Source of the DNA: Protula sp. h YS-2021
Lineage: Eukaryota; Annelida; Polychaeta; Sabellida; Serpulidae
Assembly: GCA_949752745.1 (NCBI GenBank)
Contig: OX457027.1
Span: 87,999,720-88,063,719 of the forward strand
DNA: 64,000 bases
Reading direction: 5' to 3'
Notes under the pieces: model-generated
Databases searched by the model: none
What the model was told of the DNA's origin: nothing
What the model saw: the letters and a program-made list of their open reading frames with translations, nothing else
Program-made: the position numbers and the translations under genes
Part shown: one piece after another, positions 36,684-49,600 of the stretch
Layout: the number at the start of each line of letters is the position of its first letter
How positions within the stretch are numbered: position 1 is the stretch's first letter

Positions 36684-39600
36684 GAAAAGACACCTTTGTG
36701 AAGCATTTGTGAGCGTCGTCCCAATTCTTAGGGTTTTTTCTGTATAGTCGCAATCTGCACTATATTGTGAAATTCATTTCCGTTTAGAACAAGGTTCGTG
36801 GATGCGGATATTGAGCTGTGGTGCAGAAAAAAGTCTTTAAATTTGTTATCATCATATGCATAATACGCAGTAAGAAATGACGTATTTCATGTTGCTAGTG
36901 AGTGCGTGTACATAAGCATTTCCAGCGAGCCTGCGTGCAGGTTACCGTGACCCATTGTTACCGGCAATGTGACAAAATCCCTGGGAAATTGCATTAGTAT
37001 TCAAGGCTTATACATTTCGAATTAAACAGAAATCGATTGATTACCCTACACCACTGTTAAAAAAATGTAACAGGTAATATCGGGCTTCGTTTTCAATCTC
37101 ATTTTGTGTATCAGTGCTGCTTTGGGTGGCGTCGAAAACGCTCAGACCATCTTTGAACAAAATTTTTCTAGACATTTCTCATAGGAATCGCCTCATAAGT
37201 TATTTGTGTGTGTGTACTCGAGAAGTCGGTCGTTCTGTGTATATTCGTACCCAGTAAGACAAGCTGTGGTTTGCATTGGTACTATCGAAAATATTCAGTA
37301 CCAGATCTATGGAAAAGCCAATGATTTGAAAAAGCTTCTCGTGGGATCTCATGAGATCACCACATCTGTTATGGTTTTATGTTTGCACGGAAAGTCTCGT
37401 GGTCCTTGTACATGCTACGAGTCACTGTGGGTTACATCAGTACTATCGATAATAGTCAGTACTAGGCAGATGGACAAGCCTGTGAATAAGGTTTTTCAGA
37501 ACAAAGAAAGATTACCATTGGTACTTCAGTGAAGTGGTAATGATTTAGAAATGAATGTTTTGCAGGAATACGTTTGAAAGTCCTTACATTCTTTTTTTAA
37601 AGTCCATTGAAGACAGTTATATAATGATTTAAATTTTGAATTTCCGAGGTCTTAAAACGAATTCCCTCGTGACGTAGTGAAATTATCGGTTACGGATCTT
37701 TTCGTAACCTTTGGGTTACAAATTACATAATGCCAGAGATGCCAGATTATTAATGCATTTAAACCTTCTACGTGTTCGAAATTCTACTTCTTTTGTAGAG
37801 GCGCGATATTCTTACGTTTTATTATGTTAGTAATAAGCTCGTGGTTTTTAAAAACTGCTTCTGGCCAAAAAAAAAGTAGTTCATTGGATATGAAGATCTG
37901 TAGACTCCAACTAGATTTTGAAGCAATGCTGTAGACTGGAATCATTTGTGAGTAAATAGTTGTTTACAAAGATAATAGTCAAGCGTATCACCTGATGGAA
38001 TTGTGTTAATTGGGCTGTTCCGAACAGCGTAGTCTTCACCACGGAAGAAATCAAACTATTCCAAGAAATTGTATACTAAAGTTGTTCTGATTTAACATAA
38101 ATCTGTGATAGATTGTTGGGCGATTTTTATGAATAATTTCTCGACTATCTGAGTATAATTGCAATCTTGTTTATTTATAAGTGGAATAGCGGTGGCAGTA
38201 CCTTTCGTTGGGGGAAATGTCCGGTCCAAATGACCCAAATAAACGTCGAAAACAATGAGAAATATTTTATTCTGCGTCTGTGTCTACAATTAAACCAGTT
38301 TCTTTGTCTGAATTAGATGCATGAAAATACAGCAATTATAAATCCCATTTGACGTTAACATTTTGCAGGGCCGAGTGACCAAACCATATTGACACACAGC
38401 AACAAGACGCTTAGTCCTGCAAGCACTTTAGGCTTACAAGCGAGTCCTATTTTTTAAAGCGTGTTAAAATTCAAATTCTGGTGTTTATGTTTTATATCCA
38501 TCATCTTTCTTAAGCAATGAAATGAAATATGGTATCAACATTGTGAGGTCCTGCTTTTCTCATATGAGGCTCAAAATCGAAGTGAATTCGACGGGACTTC
38601 CACATCTCTGAGTGTGACGGAAACGCCCAGACACCAATTACAAGTATCCAAGTACAGCTTTCTTTTATAAAAACCCGAAAAAATTCTTTTGACCAGCAAG
38701 AAAATAAAGGCACAAAATTTATTGTTCATTTTTTTTTGTTGTTGTTGCAAATTTCGTTTTGCCGACATCAGCTACAAGTCTATTCAAATCAGCTTTGGTC
38801 AAATCCTGTGCTCTACCGCTTGCATCACATGAAACTAAAACCATCCATAAACATGACATTATTTTGTTACTCTATTATTTCTTGCGCATTTACTTTACAC
38901 AAACTTTTCCCCGGTCAGTTAATTCTTTTAATCCCAGACAGGTCAAATATTTTGTCCCCTACGACCCATTTCGTTTGCTTGAATTTTGTTTAGCACCGCT
39001 CGGGCACCTCTTTACGTTTGTGATTTTCAGCGACCTATGTGGATGAGAAACTACGTCACAACTTATGCAGTAAAATTTACCAAGTGATTGGACCTAGATT
39101 AATATGACTACATCTGGTGTTGTCCATTCAAATTTGGCAAAATTTTGCCTCGCACATTCTAATCGGACAACACTTGATATCATCATATAAACCGAACAGG
39201 CCCTGATTTAGGAGAAAGCGAACAGGCCCTGATATAACATTTTAGGCAATCACCGCGCCCTGCACGACCGCTTACGTGCGTCCAAGGTGTGTGAATAGTA
39301 ACCGGACCTAGAAAGCAATCATTTTCTATCCAGTTGTGACGACACCAGAGCAACAGAGCGCCTTTCCAACATGCAACGTCTTTTTAAGATAGCTTCATCT
39401 TGGAACAGCAATTACTTAATCCTTTTACTTTTAGGTATCAGTCGATCTAGTATCAACACTAGATTGGAAGGAAAAGGATAATGCTAGGGGGCATTCGTAG
39501 TCGCACTAAATGCTCACTGGCTTTCTCCTCAACTTCTGCTCTCTTTCTTAAGCGTAATCCCTGACTTCATGATAAAGTGAACAAGACACATGGAGTATGC

Positions 39601-39790
39601 AAGATCCCTATTGCCAGCTAAACAAGATCATCCCGCCACAAAAAGGAAAATGTTTTTAGTGTTACAAGGATAAGGAGAGAGGGAGGTGCTCCCATGACTG
39701 GGTATTGTGCCTCTCGCCCACACTAAATCCAACGCGCTACACATGGACCACAATAGACAAAATACACACTACATAGTTTATAGTAACACT
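36684..39790. other. 3' intergenic space between convergent genes
   Basis: Holds both 3' untranslated regions. ATTAAA at 37022-37027 is a possible TRIP13 signal. AATAAA at 38702-38707 (plus) and its minus-strand mirror TTTATT near 38718 are further candidates. Nothing else recognisable. Confidence 0.4.
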
Positions 39791-42700
39791 TTATAAAATC
39801 CCGGCAACAGCTGCAGCTGTTTCGTCCAGTTCGGCTGCACCACTTCGCTGCTGCTGTTCTACTTGCCCAGCGCTTATCAAACCCGGCATGTCTGACGTAT
39901 CCATGGCCTGCACCAAATCACTGGGTGGCATTTGAAAGTTTTGTAAAACACGCTGTGATTGGTCAGGATGTGTTCTTTGCTGTGACTGGACGACTTCGCC
40001 CTCTTGCCCCATGTGACTTGCCGGCTGATTGTGCCCTGGTAATTGACTAGCTGCTGGTACTGCCACTGAATGTGTTCTCGCCTGTGATTGGCTAGTGGCA
40101 GCGGGGCCGTATTCCGTAGTGACCTGGATACCCATGGCTTTTCTGACAGCGTCTCGGCTTACAATGTCGTCGGGCTTGACTTGTTTTGACAGCTGCGTCA
40201 GCTTGTCTGTTACTTCTTGTGCTGTAACGTAAAAGGGCAGATTACTCGTGACAATCTACATCATTCTGATAACGTGTCAAAACATCTCGCCCTCAGAGGA
40301 GAGAAATCTCGTCTTTTAAACAGGGCCACTTCCATTTCAAAATTGAAATTCAAATTCAACTCTAAAATTCATTCAGCTACTTATTTTCGATTAAATGGAA
40401 CGGCTTCCCTATATCTGCAGCTAATGGTTTGAGCGCATGAAGCGCGTGCGGACAGAACAAAATTTGATTATTGTGGTATTTCAAAGTTTAGGGGTGTGGA
40501 GAGAAAAGTAATTTTCGGAACTGAAACTACAAGACGTGCGGATGTGACAAGTGTTACAGACAACACGAAAATTCAGATCAAAAAGATCATACGATCAAAC
40601 AGTCTATGACTTCTGTCACTGTGCCCAACGATATCACGGAGAAAACAGGCTTTCTATTTTTTTCTCAGATATATATATATTTGCTTTATTCTACTGCAAA
40701 TACCTTTTTTTAATTTTTTAATTTTAATTATTTCATCATTTATCTATTTATTTATTGCAATAAATCTTTTAAAACTATTAGATTTGGACCGCTTTTTAAG
40801 CCTACCTAATTTAGCCTCTTTCTCTGAGGGCTGGGGCGGCGCGGGGTGGGCGGGGGTGAGCTTGGCGCGCAGTCTCTCCCGCTGCGTCTTCTGCAGCACC
40901 TTGAGCAGCTCTGACGTCTTGTTGAGTTCTTGCTGCACCCTGTCGTCTGCCTCTTCTTCTTTCACTTGTACTTACAAAGAAAAAAACAAGCCATTATATC
41001 ATGTGACCAATTGGTATGGCCAAAGACAGCCGTGCCGCGAGTCACTGCATATGCTTGAGGAGTTAGAGAATACCTGCACACTATATTGAGCTCAATGGTA
41101 TTACTTTAACATTACATATTCCAGCCACTTCTATGTAAAGTTACTGCCGTTGTTTTGCGTGGAGAAGCGCAGAAAGCTTCTTTTTTACGAGGCGCCCGAG
41201 TAAGAGCAGCCAAGGAGCAACACGAAGATAAAGTTAAACATCAGCCGCCTGTACAAACACACAGTGGTCAGTACATCAACCGCCTGTACCCACACACAGT
41301 GGTCAGTACATCAGCCGCCTGTACCTACACACAGTGGTCAGTACATCAGCCGCCTGTACCCACACACAGTGGTCAGTACATCAGCCGCCTTTACCTACAC
41401 ACAATGGTCAGTACATCAGCCGCCTGTATCCACACACAGTGGTCAGTACATCAGCCGCCTGTACCCACACAGTGGTGAGTACATCAGTAGCCTGTATCTA
41501 CACACAATGGTAAGTATATCAACAGTCTGTACCTATACATTGGTAAGCATCTTACGTATCTTAGATCTTATATACTCACTTATCGTATACTTCACATACT
41601 ATCTTATCTTATATACTTACAAACAGACGCGAGAATTGACCCGCCACTGCTGACGTCAGACTTAGCAGGTGCTTCTGTCTTTATCTCCGTCAGTGTCTGC
41701 AACAAATCGGGATTTTACACAGAATGCGTAACTCACGAGATCGCTGCAAACTGTTAGAGTTGTAACATAGATTTGTTATCTCATACGCGACGAGGCGAGG
41801 GTGAGCACATGTCGTGCTTGCTACAAGCAACACATCCCCACGTAGGGGATTCGAAATGTAAGACAAGGAATTAATTGTTCACTTCATGCTACTGCTGGAG
41901 AATTCTACACGAATTGTTGGGAATGGTATTCATAAAGTAATCCCAGCTCAGTACCGTTGGCAATGCTACTGACATTGTACTGACTCGCAGGTAATGCTAA
42001 CAGCGCTGGTAGTGTGTGAATACTGAGCCTGAAATGTGCCTACCTCCAGAGTGGGCTCTTCAGGGGCGTGCTCCTCCCCCCGCCTCAGTGCTTCCTACAA
42101 AAAATTATCATTGAAGTAAAGACGTTACTTTTGTCCTGTTTGATCGAAACACGTTGCTTCATATATACAAGTCACCACATATGCCTCCTTAACCCAAAGA
42201 CAATTTCTGGCCAATGACTCGCAAAACCCATTTTAAAGGTTTACTTGAAAACTAACTCAGGTAAACCCCGATATAAAAAAAAATAACAAAACGCCAACTC
42301 GAATTACGAAAGGGAACAATTTCAAAATTTAGTTTAAAGAATAGCAAGTGCAATTAGGTCCCATCTGCCTTGCACACGCCCCCCCCTCCCCCCACCCGCT
42401 CCTCTCCACCGACTCTCCTCATGTAAGCATCGGCGCACTGACCTGTTCGACAAACTGGAGCGTCTTGGAGTGCTGGCCCTGCGTGAGGATGTCCAGTAAA
42501 TTGTCCACCATCTTCACAGCGTAGTCGCCACAGTCCTCCACGAAGTGACGGATACTGCAATACCAACAACAACAACCCCCCGCCCCCGGTACTTTGTTAA
42601 TTTTTTTCCACATTCTTCTCACATTTAGCGTTCAGTTGTCTCTGTCTCCCAGTTTCTTCTTGAAAGAATCTTTAATTAACAAACCCGACAAACACCCCTT

Positions 42701-43655
42701 CCCCTTTCAATTGAAATGTGGGGCATTGCCTACTCGTGCGCTGTACATAAGGTGGGATCAGACCCACAGAATTTTCGTGAGAAACGCTTCTAATAAATTG
42801 TGTTAGACAGGCGAACGCTTCCTGAGTTCAACAGTCAATCAATTCGAAAAGATGCACAGTTGTCTTTCAGATTTTTTCTGGAGAAGGGGGAGGGGAAGGG
42901 TGAGGGTGGGGGTGGGCCAAAATTAAGTTGTTGGTTGAAACCTCCGACTGACGAGACTAAAACCGCCGGCTTCCGAGAAGCAACATAAAAGTGAACAGTA
43001 CATTCAAACCAGTTGAACTGGGAACATCAACATGTAAGAAACAGCTGTTATATGGTTGTACCAGAGTAGTCAAGGAATTCCGTGCACTGAAGCAGATACA
43101 TCAACTTTCATCTTTATTCAATTTTGATCAAACTCAAAAGTGAAAGAAACGTCGCCCGTGCATTTGTTGTTCAAAAAGTCCACGTTAATCAACCTGTACA
43201 CACCAGGCAAACATTAAGAAAATCTTACAATTGGCAACAGGTGCGTATCAACTGCAAGCGGCCGGAATAGCGGACTGGAGTGGTATTCTGCTCTGTCTTT
43301 ATATTTAAGGACGCCCTTATTCTTGAGATTAGATGGTTCTTCCTTAATTTTTATCCTTATTTTTAAAAGACTTTAAGTTTGAGGATAGAGCAGAAGAAGC
43401 TCTTAAAAGGTGGTCAATAGTTGACCTTTGACACATACAAGTATGGAATAATGATGTGGTACAATCAGAGCCTGTGGTTGATAACGGGGCCTTTGCCAAA
43501 GGTATCGGACCACCCGACAATCAGAGGCTTGAGCAAGAGCGATATATATCACACCAGAGCCAAAATCACAAAATGTGGTGTGTAAAAGACTTCCAACAGG
43601 AATGTCAAAATTTCTTCAATAACTTGCTGAGTACACCGATACACTACTTAGAACT

Positions 43656-43689
<34 letters not shown>

Positions 43690-46600
43690 GACAGAGAATA
43701 TAACATCAACACTGGCATACAGCAGTACCAGTACCCGCAGCGCGTGTGCATATGTGACACCTGTCAATCAAATACGTGTACTGAACTGCGAACGCCACGC
43801 AAGCAGTAATGACGCTGCAATAGATGCAACAGTTCCGATTCACATTATACAACTTTAAAAGCCTTTACTGTATATGAATTGTTTATGAAGACCGAGAAAC
43901 ATTATGCTGTCCCTAATGCCTGGTGATCTTTATTTGGTTCATTTTGAAATACAGATATTCTGTGAAACAGGTCAATGTAACCTGTACCATGTTAAAACCA
44001 ATGTTTGAGTCGAAAAATGCACATAAAAACTTTTTCTGGCTGACGAAAAAAAAAATCTTCAAAAAAAAAAAAAAAAAAAAAAAAAAAAGATACGGAGGTA
44101 ATGTTTTTGACATTAGAAATAATTAGAATCATTTACAATAGCGAAAAAAAACCAGGTTCTGATTTGATGAGATACATTCGGATTCGGTATCGCCTTGTTG
44201 AAAAGGTAGTCAATGACTGACCTTTGACGCGATTAAGTGTTAATCTTTTAACGTAGATCAAACATGACGCTGCATTGGCTTAGCTTCCTTATCAAAGTTA
44301 CCGGACCACCCAACGCTGCAGTGTTCTACAACACCGATATATACCACAGGTATTCAAAATCAAAATTTGTGGTGTGCAAAACAGTTCCGGTAACAACAGA
44401 GAAATTTTGGAATGTGGGAGAAAACGGCCCGAATCGAAAACGGCCCAAAAAGGCGGGGGGAAACGGCCCTTGTTTTCTTATGAAATGTGTCACATTGTTA
44501 TCACATCTGGCACCAACTTAAACTTACGAGGCGTGTAATTAACACTTTAATCATCACTTTTAAAGAAGTTAAACTTCACTTTCTGCCAATTGCTGAATCT
44601 TCCAAAGTTGAAAGTCTTTTTGAAACTCACTTTCAATGTTGATTGCGATCTGCTAAATGCTTAATTGTCATCTCTCCGAAACCTAAAAAGATCTTTGAAA
44701 TTTACTTTGATTATCAATCACAACTGATCTGCGTCTTTATCCAGGTGTGTGATAGCAGGCACTCGGTACATAAGAGGGGATTTTAAAAAACTTGTAATCT
44801 TCGATTGAATTGGAAATGATCAGTTTACTGGTTATTTCAATTTGCGAATTGTAATTAGCATCTCGAACCAGTATACAATACAACAAAATTAAACAAAATC
44901 CTGAATCTTCTGAAAGCAAGAGAGTAAAATGCGAAAAGAAAAGGAAATCAAGAAAACTTCATCATAAGTGCAAGCTTGCGCGATTTGTTCCAGTGAGATT
45001 GGAAGTCGACAACTGAAATCGATCAAAGCGTGAATAAAGAAATGCAGATGAAATTTATTCGCGTATTCATTTAATGCCCAACTTACCCTAAGTAACAGTA
45101 AATTAGTTCAAATATTCTCAACGTAAAATACAGACCGTTTTCTCCCGCTAAAATTGGGCCGTTTTCTCCCTCGCTTAAAAGAACGTAGGCCGTTTTCTCC
45201 CCCTTGCACACCATATTTTTTTTCGGCCGTTTTCTCCCACCTGAATTTGGACCGTTTTCAATTTGCGCTGTTTTCTCCCGATACCGCATTCTTTAAATAT
45301 GGGTCAGGTCTGCGCGGTACATTACGCTTCATACTTGGTTGCTGAACAAGAAAATCGAGAACCCCTGACTGCCGTGACAACACGCTTGATCAATATACAT
45401 GTGTTGTCTGACTCTAACCCAAACAAACAAGGCGTACCCTGTCAGATATTGGTCGAGAATTAGATAGCCTTACTCTTCTGTCACTTTACAAAGGGTTCCC
45501 ACGCATGTGCAAGTTAATGTGAATAGGGATCTCTAAATTGCCGCATATGATTTCAGTAGTTTTTTCTTAACGATGTTTGTTTTCTCAGTGACTTACCGCG
45601 GCGAAGTGAAAGGCATTCCTCTAACGCCACAGACTATTCAATATCCATACGATTACGGTGAAAAACAGATGAAGAGAATTAAGTAAAGAAATGACGTCAC
45701 ACTGGTGTGAAATCATTCCAAAAAAAAAAAAAAAAAAAAAAAAAAAACAGAATGGCACTGACACCGGAAATGGCAATTGCCTTCATCGAACTACGACTGG
45801 CTATTACCAAACCATATGACTGAGAGTTATTTTCACTTTTCTTTTATTATTTTTGTGACCGATTTACCTGTAATATATGGGCGAAGGGCACAAAAACGGG
45901 GGTTACTTTGAAGCTTGAAAATCTCCTGCGCTCGTGTTCAGTAACTTAGCTCAAACTTGTACTCAGAATAATTTTAAAACTTGAGTTTCAAACTCCCTCG
46001 GACATTTGCTCAAAATGTAAGTTTCAGTTTTTCAACATCGAAAACTCAAAAGTACTTCAAACCTGTTTGGTGGGGGACGAATCGGTTTTAGCTTTCTTAT
46101 TTACCTTGACTTTATTCAAAGTCACCCCTATCCTGGGTCAAAGTGAGTCCGAGCTTGAACTAATTTAGGCCTTGGATTTATTTATTGTATCATAATTGAG
46201 TCTGAGTGTGAGTTTGAGCCACAACACTGAGTACGGACGCTGGATTTGTAGAAGGATCGACGGGCATTTCGGTGGACAAACACGCGTGGCTTGGCGAAGT
46301 TGGCAATGTAGATTTTAGTGCCTTTATATAAGAACTCAGACCCGCCCTTCCGTGATAGGAAAAACCAAATCTGATAAATTGTATAAAAACATTTCATGGG
46401 TGCCGACTTGTCCAAAAAGTGCCGAGTTTGCAAGAGAGGTGCCGACTTGTCCAAAAAAAAAGTTGTCTAAAAAGTGCCGAGTTTGTTAGGTGCCGAGTTT
46501 GACATGTGCCGAGATGTCCAGCCCCCATGCATGACAGCCTCATTTGTATCTTCTCTGGGGATTTGGTCGATTCGGCCCAAAACCGGTTCGGCCCAAAACC

Positions 46601-49600
46601 AGTTCGGCCCAATTTGGATGATTCGGCCCAGGATTTTTTCCACTTGACCGGTTCGGCCCAAAACCAGTTCGGCCCAAATTGGATGTTTCGGCCCTATGTT
46701 TTTTAGGGAGATCTTCGTTAACGTTTTTTGACTTCCAGTGAGTAAGTTCAATGTGAATTGCAAATTACTTTTCCACACACCATAATTTGTACGTGTAGAA
46801 AAGATATATAAAGAAGAATGTACCGCTATTATTGATGTACATGAAATAACTCTTTCAACAACAAATACTAGTGATCCACACAGATATCATTAATCCGTCC
46901 TTTATTTTGTCACAATTTATTTTATTATGGAAGACAGAACTCATTTCAATTGTTTTAACATTTCTCCGGTATATGAAGTGCAACTGACCTAACATGTTGG
47001 TGTAATTAAGTGGTCCGATTTATATGAAATTAGAAAACAAAACAATCGTATTTATGGTCCCAATGGGTAGATTGTTTTAAGTCTGTCGGCGGAACAAGGA
47101 CAGTAGTATTTGATTATTATTCACTGCCATAGTACAAGTTACTGCTGTTGTGAAAAAATTCACTGCTAAAGTTTACTTCTGGTTATGTAACGTTGTGCAT
47201 ATAAACGGTATTGTGGTGTGTAAAACTGTAGAGTTAAAATGTCTGTCGATCGACAATATCAAGCTCTAATACAATGAAAGTCGTTGCTGAGGTTTTCCCG
47301 TCTGCGTATGAAGTCGTTCATATCAAGAGAATTATGGTGTGTAAAACTGCAGAGTTTCAGTGTTCTGTCGAATGCTGTTTTTCAGTTTGTACTCAAAACA
47401 AAAGCAGGAATAGCCTTGATTTTAAGTTTCATTTAACACTTATGTCATCCAAAAAAAAATGGGCCGAATCGTCTAAACCTATGGGCCGAAACGTCCAAAA
47501 CCATGGGCCGAAACGTCCAAAGCTGGGCCGAATCGTCTTTCACTTTGGACCGAACCGGTTGGGCCGAACTGGTTTTGGGCCGAAACGTCCAGAAACCCTT
47601 CTCTGTAGTACAGCTGTAGTTAATTTTACACACCACAATCCGGTTATCGGGAGTAATGAGAACGGACCCGCGTTCTTCGGAATGTTTACCTTTTAGAGTA
47701 CTGTATGCCTGTCTCGTCTGCGTACGTGGACAGTAAGAGATCCGACTCCTCCTTGCTCATGTTCGCGGTCGTCGAGTCGAAGATAGGCGCGTATGAGCTG
47801 AACGACCCATAGGTTAGGTAACTCACTGCAAACAGCGCAACACACATGCATGGATATGCTATCCTTGCAACGCATAAAATGGGCATATAATTCTAGAATC
47901 ACTCGGAACCACCCTCAATCCCTCCCGTGGCCAGATCATGGTGCGCTTATTCTCTGTATTTCTTATTGTTTTTCCACATTGTTTTATCTATTATACACAC
48001 TATAATCTGGTTTATGGGCGATGGACGAAGCGGTATTACAAACTTGTCTAACACTTCCTTATCTCACCATCGATAAGAAACTTCATAAATTGTGTGCAAA
48101 AAAAACAAAAAACAAACAAACAAACAAAAAAAAAAAAAAACAAGACTGTCAAGTGACAGTGGCCCAGTTGAGGATTCAGTCTTGTGCCTCTTGGAAAATG
48201 GCAAGACAGTCTGATCTGGTTGAATGTTTTTTTATATTAAATTATGCTGAAATTATGAAAATTTCTGAATATTTGTAATAAATGGGAAAAATACTGACAC
48301 AGGAATTTTACTGCAATTTGTTATTAAATTCAAACAGAAGTCAGATGTAAAAATTAAAATAAAGTCCTTTCTTTTATTACTTATCTTGGGCCTTGTTTCA
48401 AGTGAGTATAAAAATGTGCATACAGTTTTGGAACATCCTACCCAGAACACGGTACGATATTTGTCAAATAAAAATATATATGTAAAAACAGGAATTTTTC
48501 TCCAATTTGTTTTTGATATCAAAGAGAAGTAGAACTCCAAAATTTAAATAACGTCCTTTCTTATATGCACTTATCTCGAGCCGTTTGTTGCATACGATTA
48601 CTTAAACCTGGATTCCTATCCAGGGTGTTACTAGGCCAGCGTTTAATTACAAATCGATAAATGATCGGATGAAGTATATCCAGACCCTGGATAGTCTACC
48701 CTGACAGGCGTACTTCAAATGCCCTGGTAAACTTCAAAGCGGGGGGTTCGTCAAAAATATGTGGACCCTAATTAATTCTAATTTGCGTGGGAAAAATGAA
48801 AAAGAGGCTATCGACCACCCGAAAAATATCACATTTATCATATTGTCAGGTCATATAATTGCTTCCTGCACCTTTAAAAATAAAAATTACAACTTTTTGC
48901 ATTATGCTCAATATTACCTATTACCGCCCACCCGAAATATATCATATTTATCATATTTTCGGGTAATACAAATGATTCCTGCACTTTTAAAGCGAAAATT
49001 ACAACTTTCTTACATTATCGCCCAATGTTCCCTATTATCTCCCACCCGAAAAATATTATATCTATTATATTTTCGGGTCCTAGAATTGTTTCCTGCACTT
49101 TTAAAGCGAAAATTACAACTTTCTTGCTTTATCGCCCAATATTCCCTGATATCGCCCACCCGAAAAATATCACATTGATGATATTTTCGGGTCATAGAAT
49201 TGATCCCTGCACTTTTAAAGCGAAAATTACAACTTTCTTGCATTATCGCCCAATGTTCCCTATTATCGCCCACCCGAAAAATATCACATTTATCATATTT
49301 TCGGGTCAGAGAATTGATTCTTGCACTTTTAAAGCGAAAATTACAACTTTCTTGCATTGTCGCCCAATGTTCCCTATTATCGCCCATCCGAAAAATATCA
49401 TATTTATCATATTTTCGGGACATAGAATTGATCCCTGCACTTTTAAAGCGAAAATTACAACTTTCTTACATTATCGCCCAATATTCCCTATTATCGCCCA
49501 TCCGAAAAATATCACATTTATCATATTTTCGGGTCACCAAATTGATTCCTGCACTTGTAAAGCGAAAATTACAATTTTCTTGCATTATCGCCCAATATTC

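Larger units (their letters stand above)
42555..47689. other. BRD7/9 intron with foldback-type elements and dispersed repeats
   Basis: Contains a 10-copy TAT microsatellite at 43659-43687, two related copies of a dispersed repeat (43400-43600 and 44200-44390, both with TTGACCTTTGAC, GGACCACCC and a GTGGTGTGT motif), poly-A runs at 44058-44088 and 45719-45747, and the elements listed at 44416, 46398 and 46561. No coding exon is seen. Confidence 0.6.

Noticed and set aside
45590..45680. Extra BRD7/9 exon with a GTAAGTC donor
   Set aside because: All three frames contain stops, and the flanking exons 57140-57022 and 47825-47690 already join in phase.
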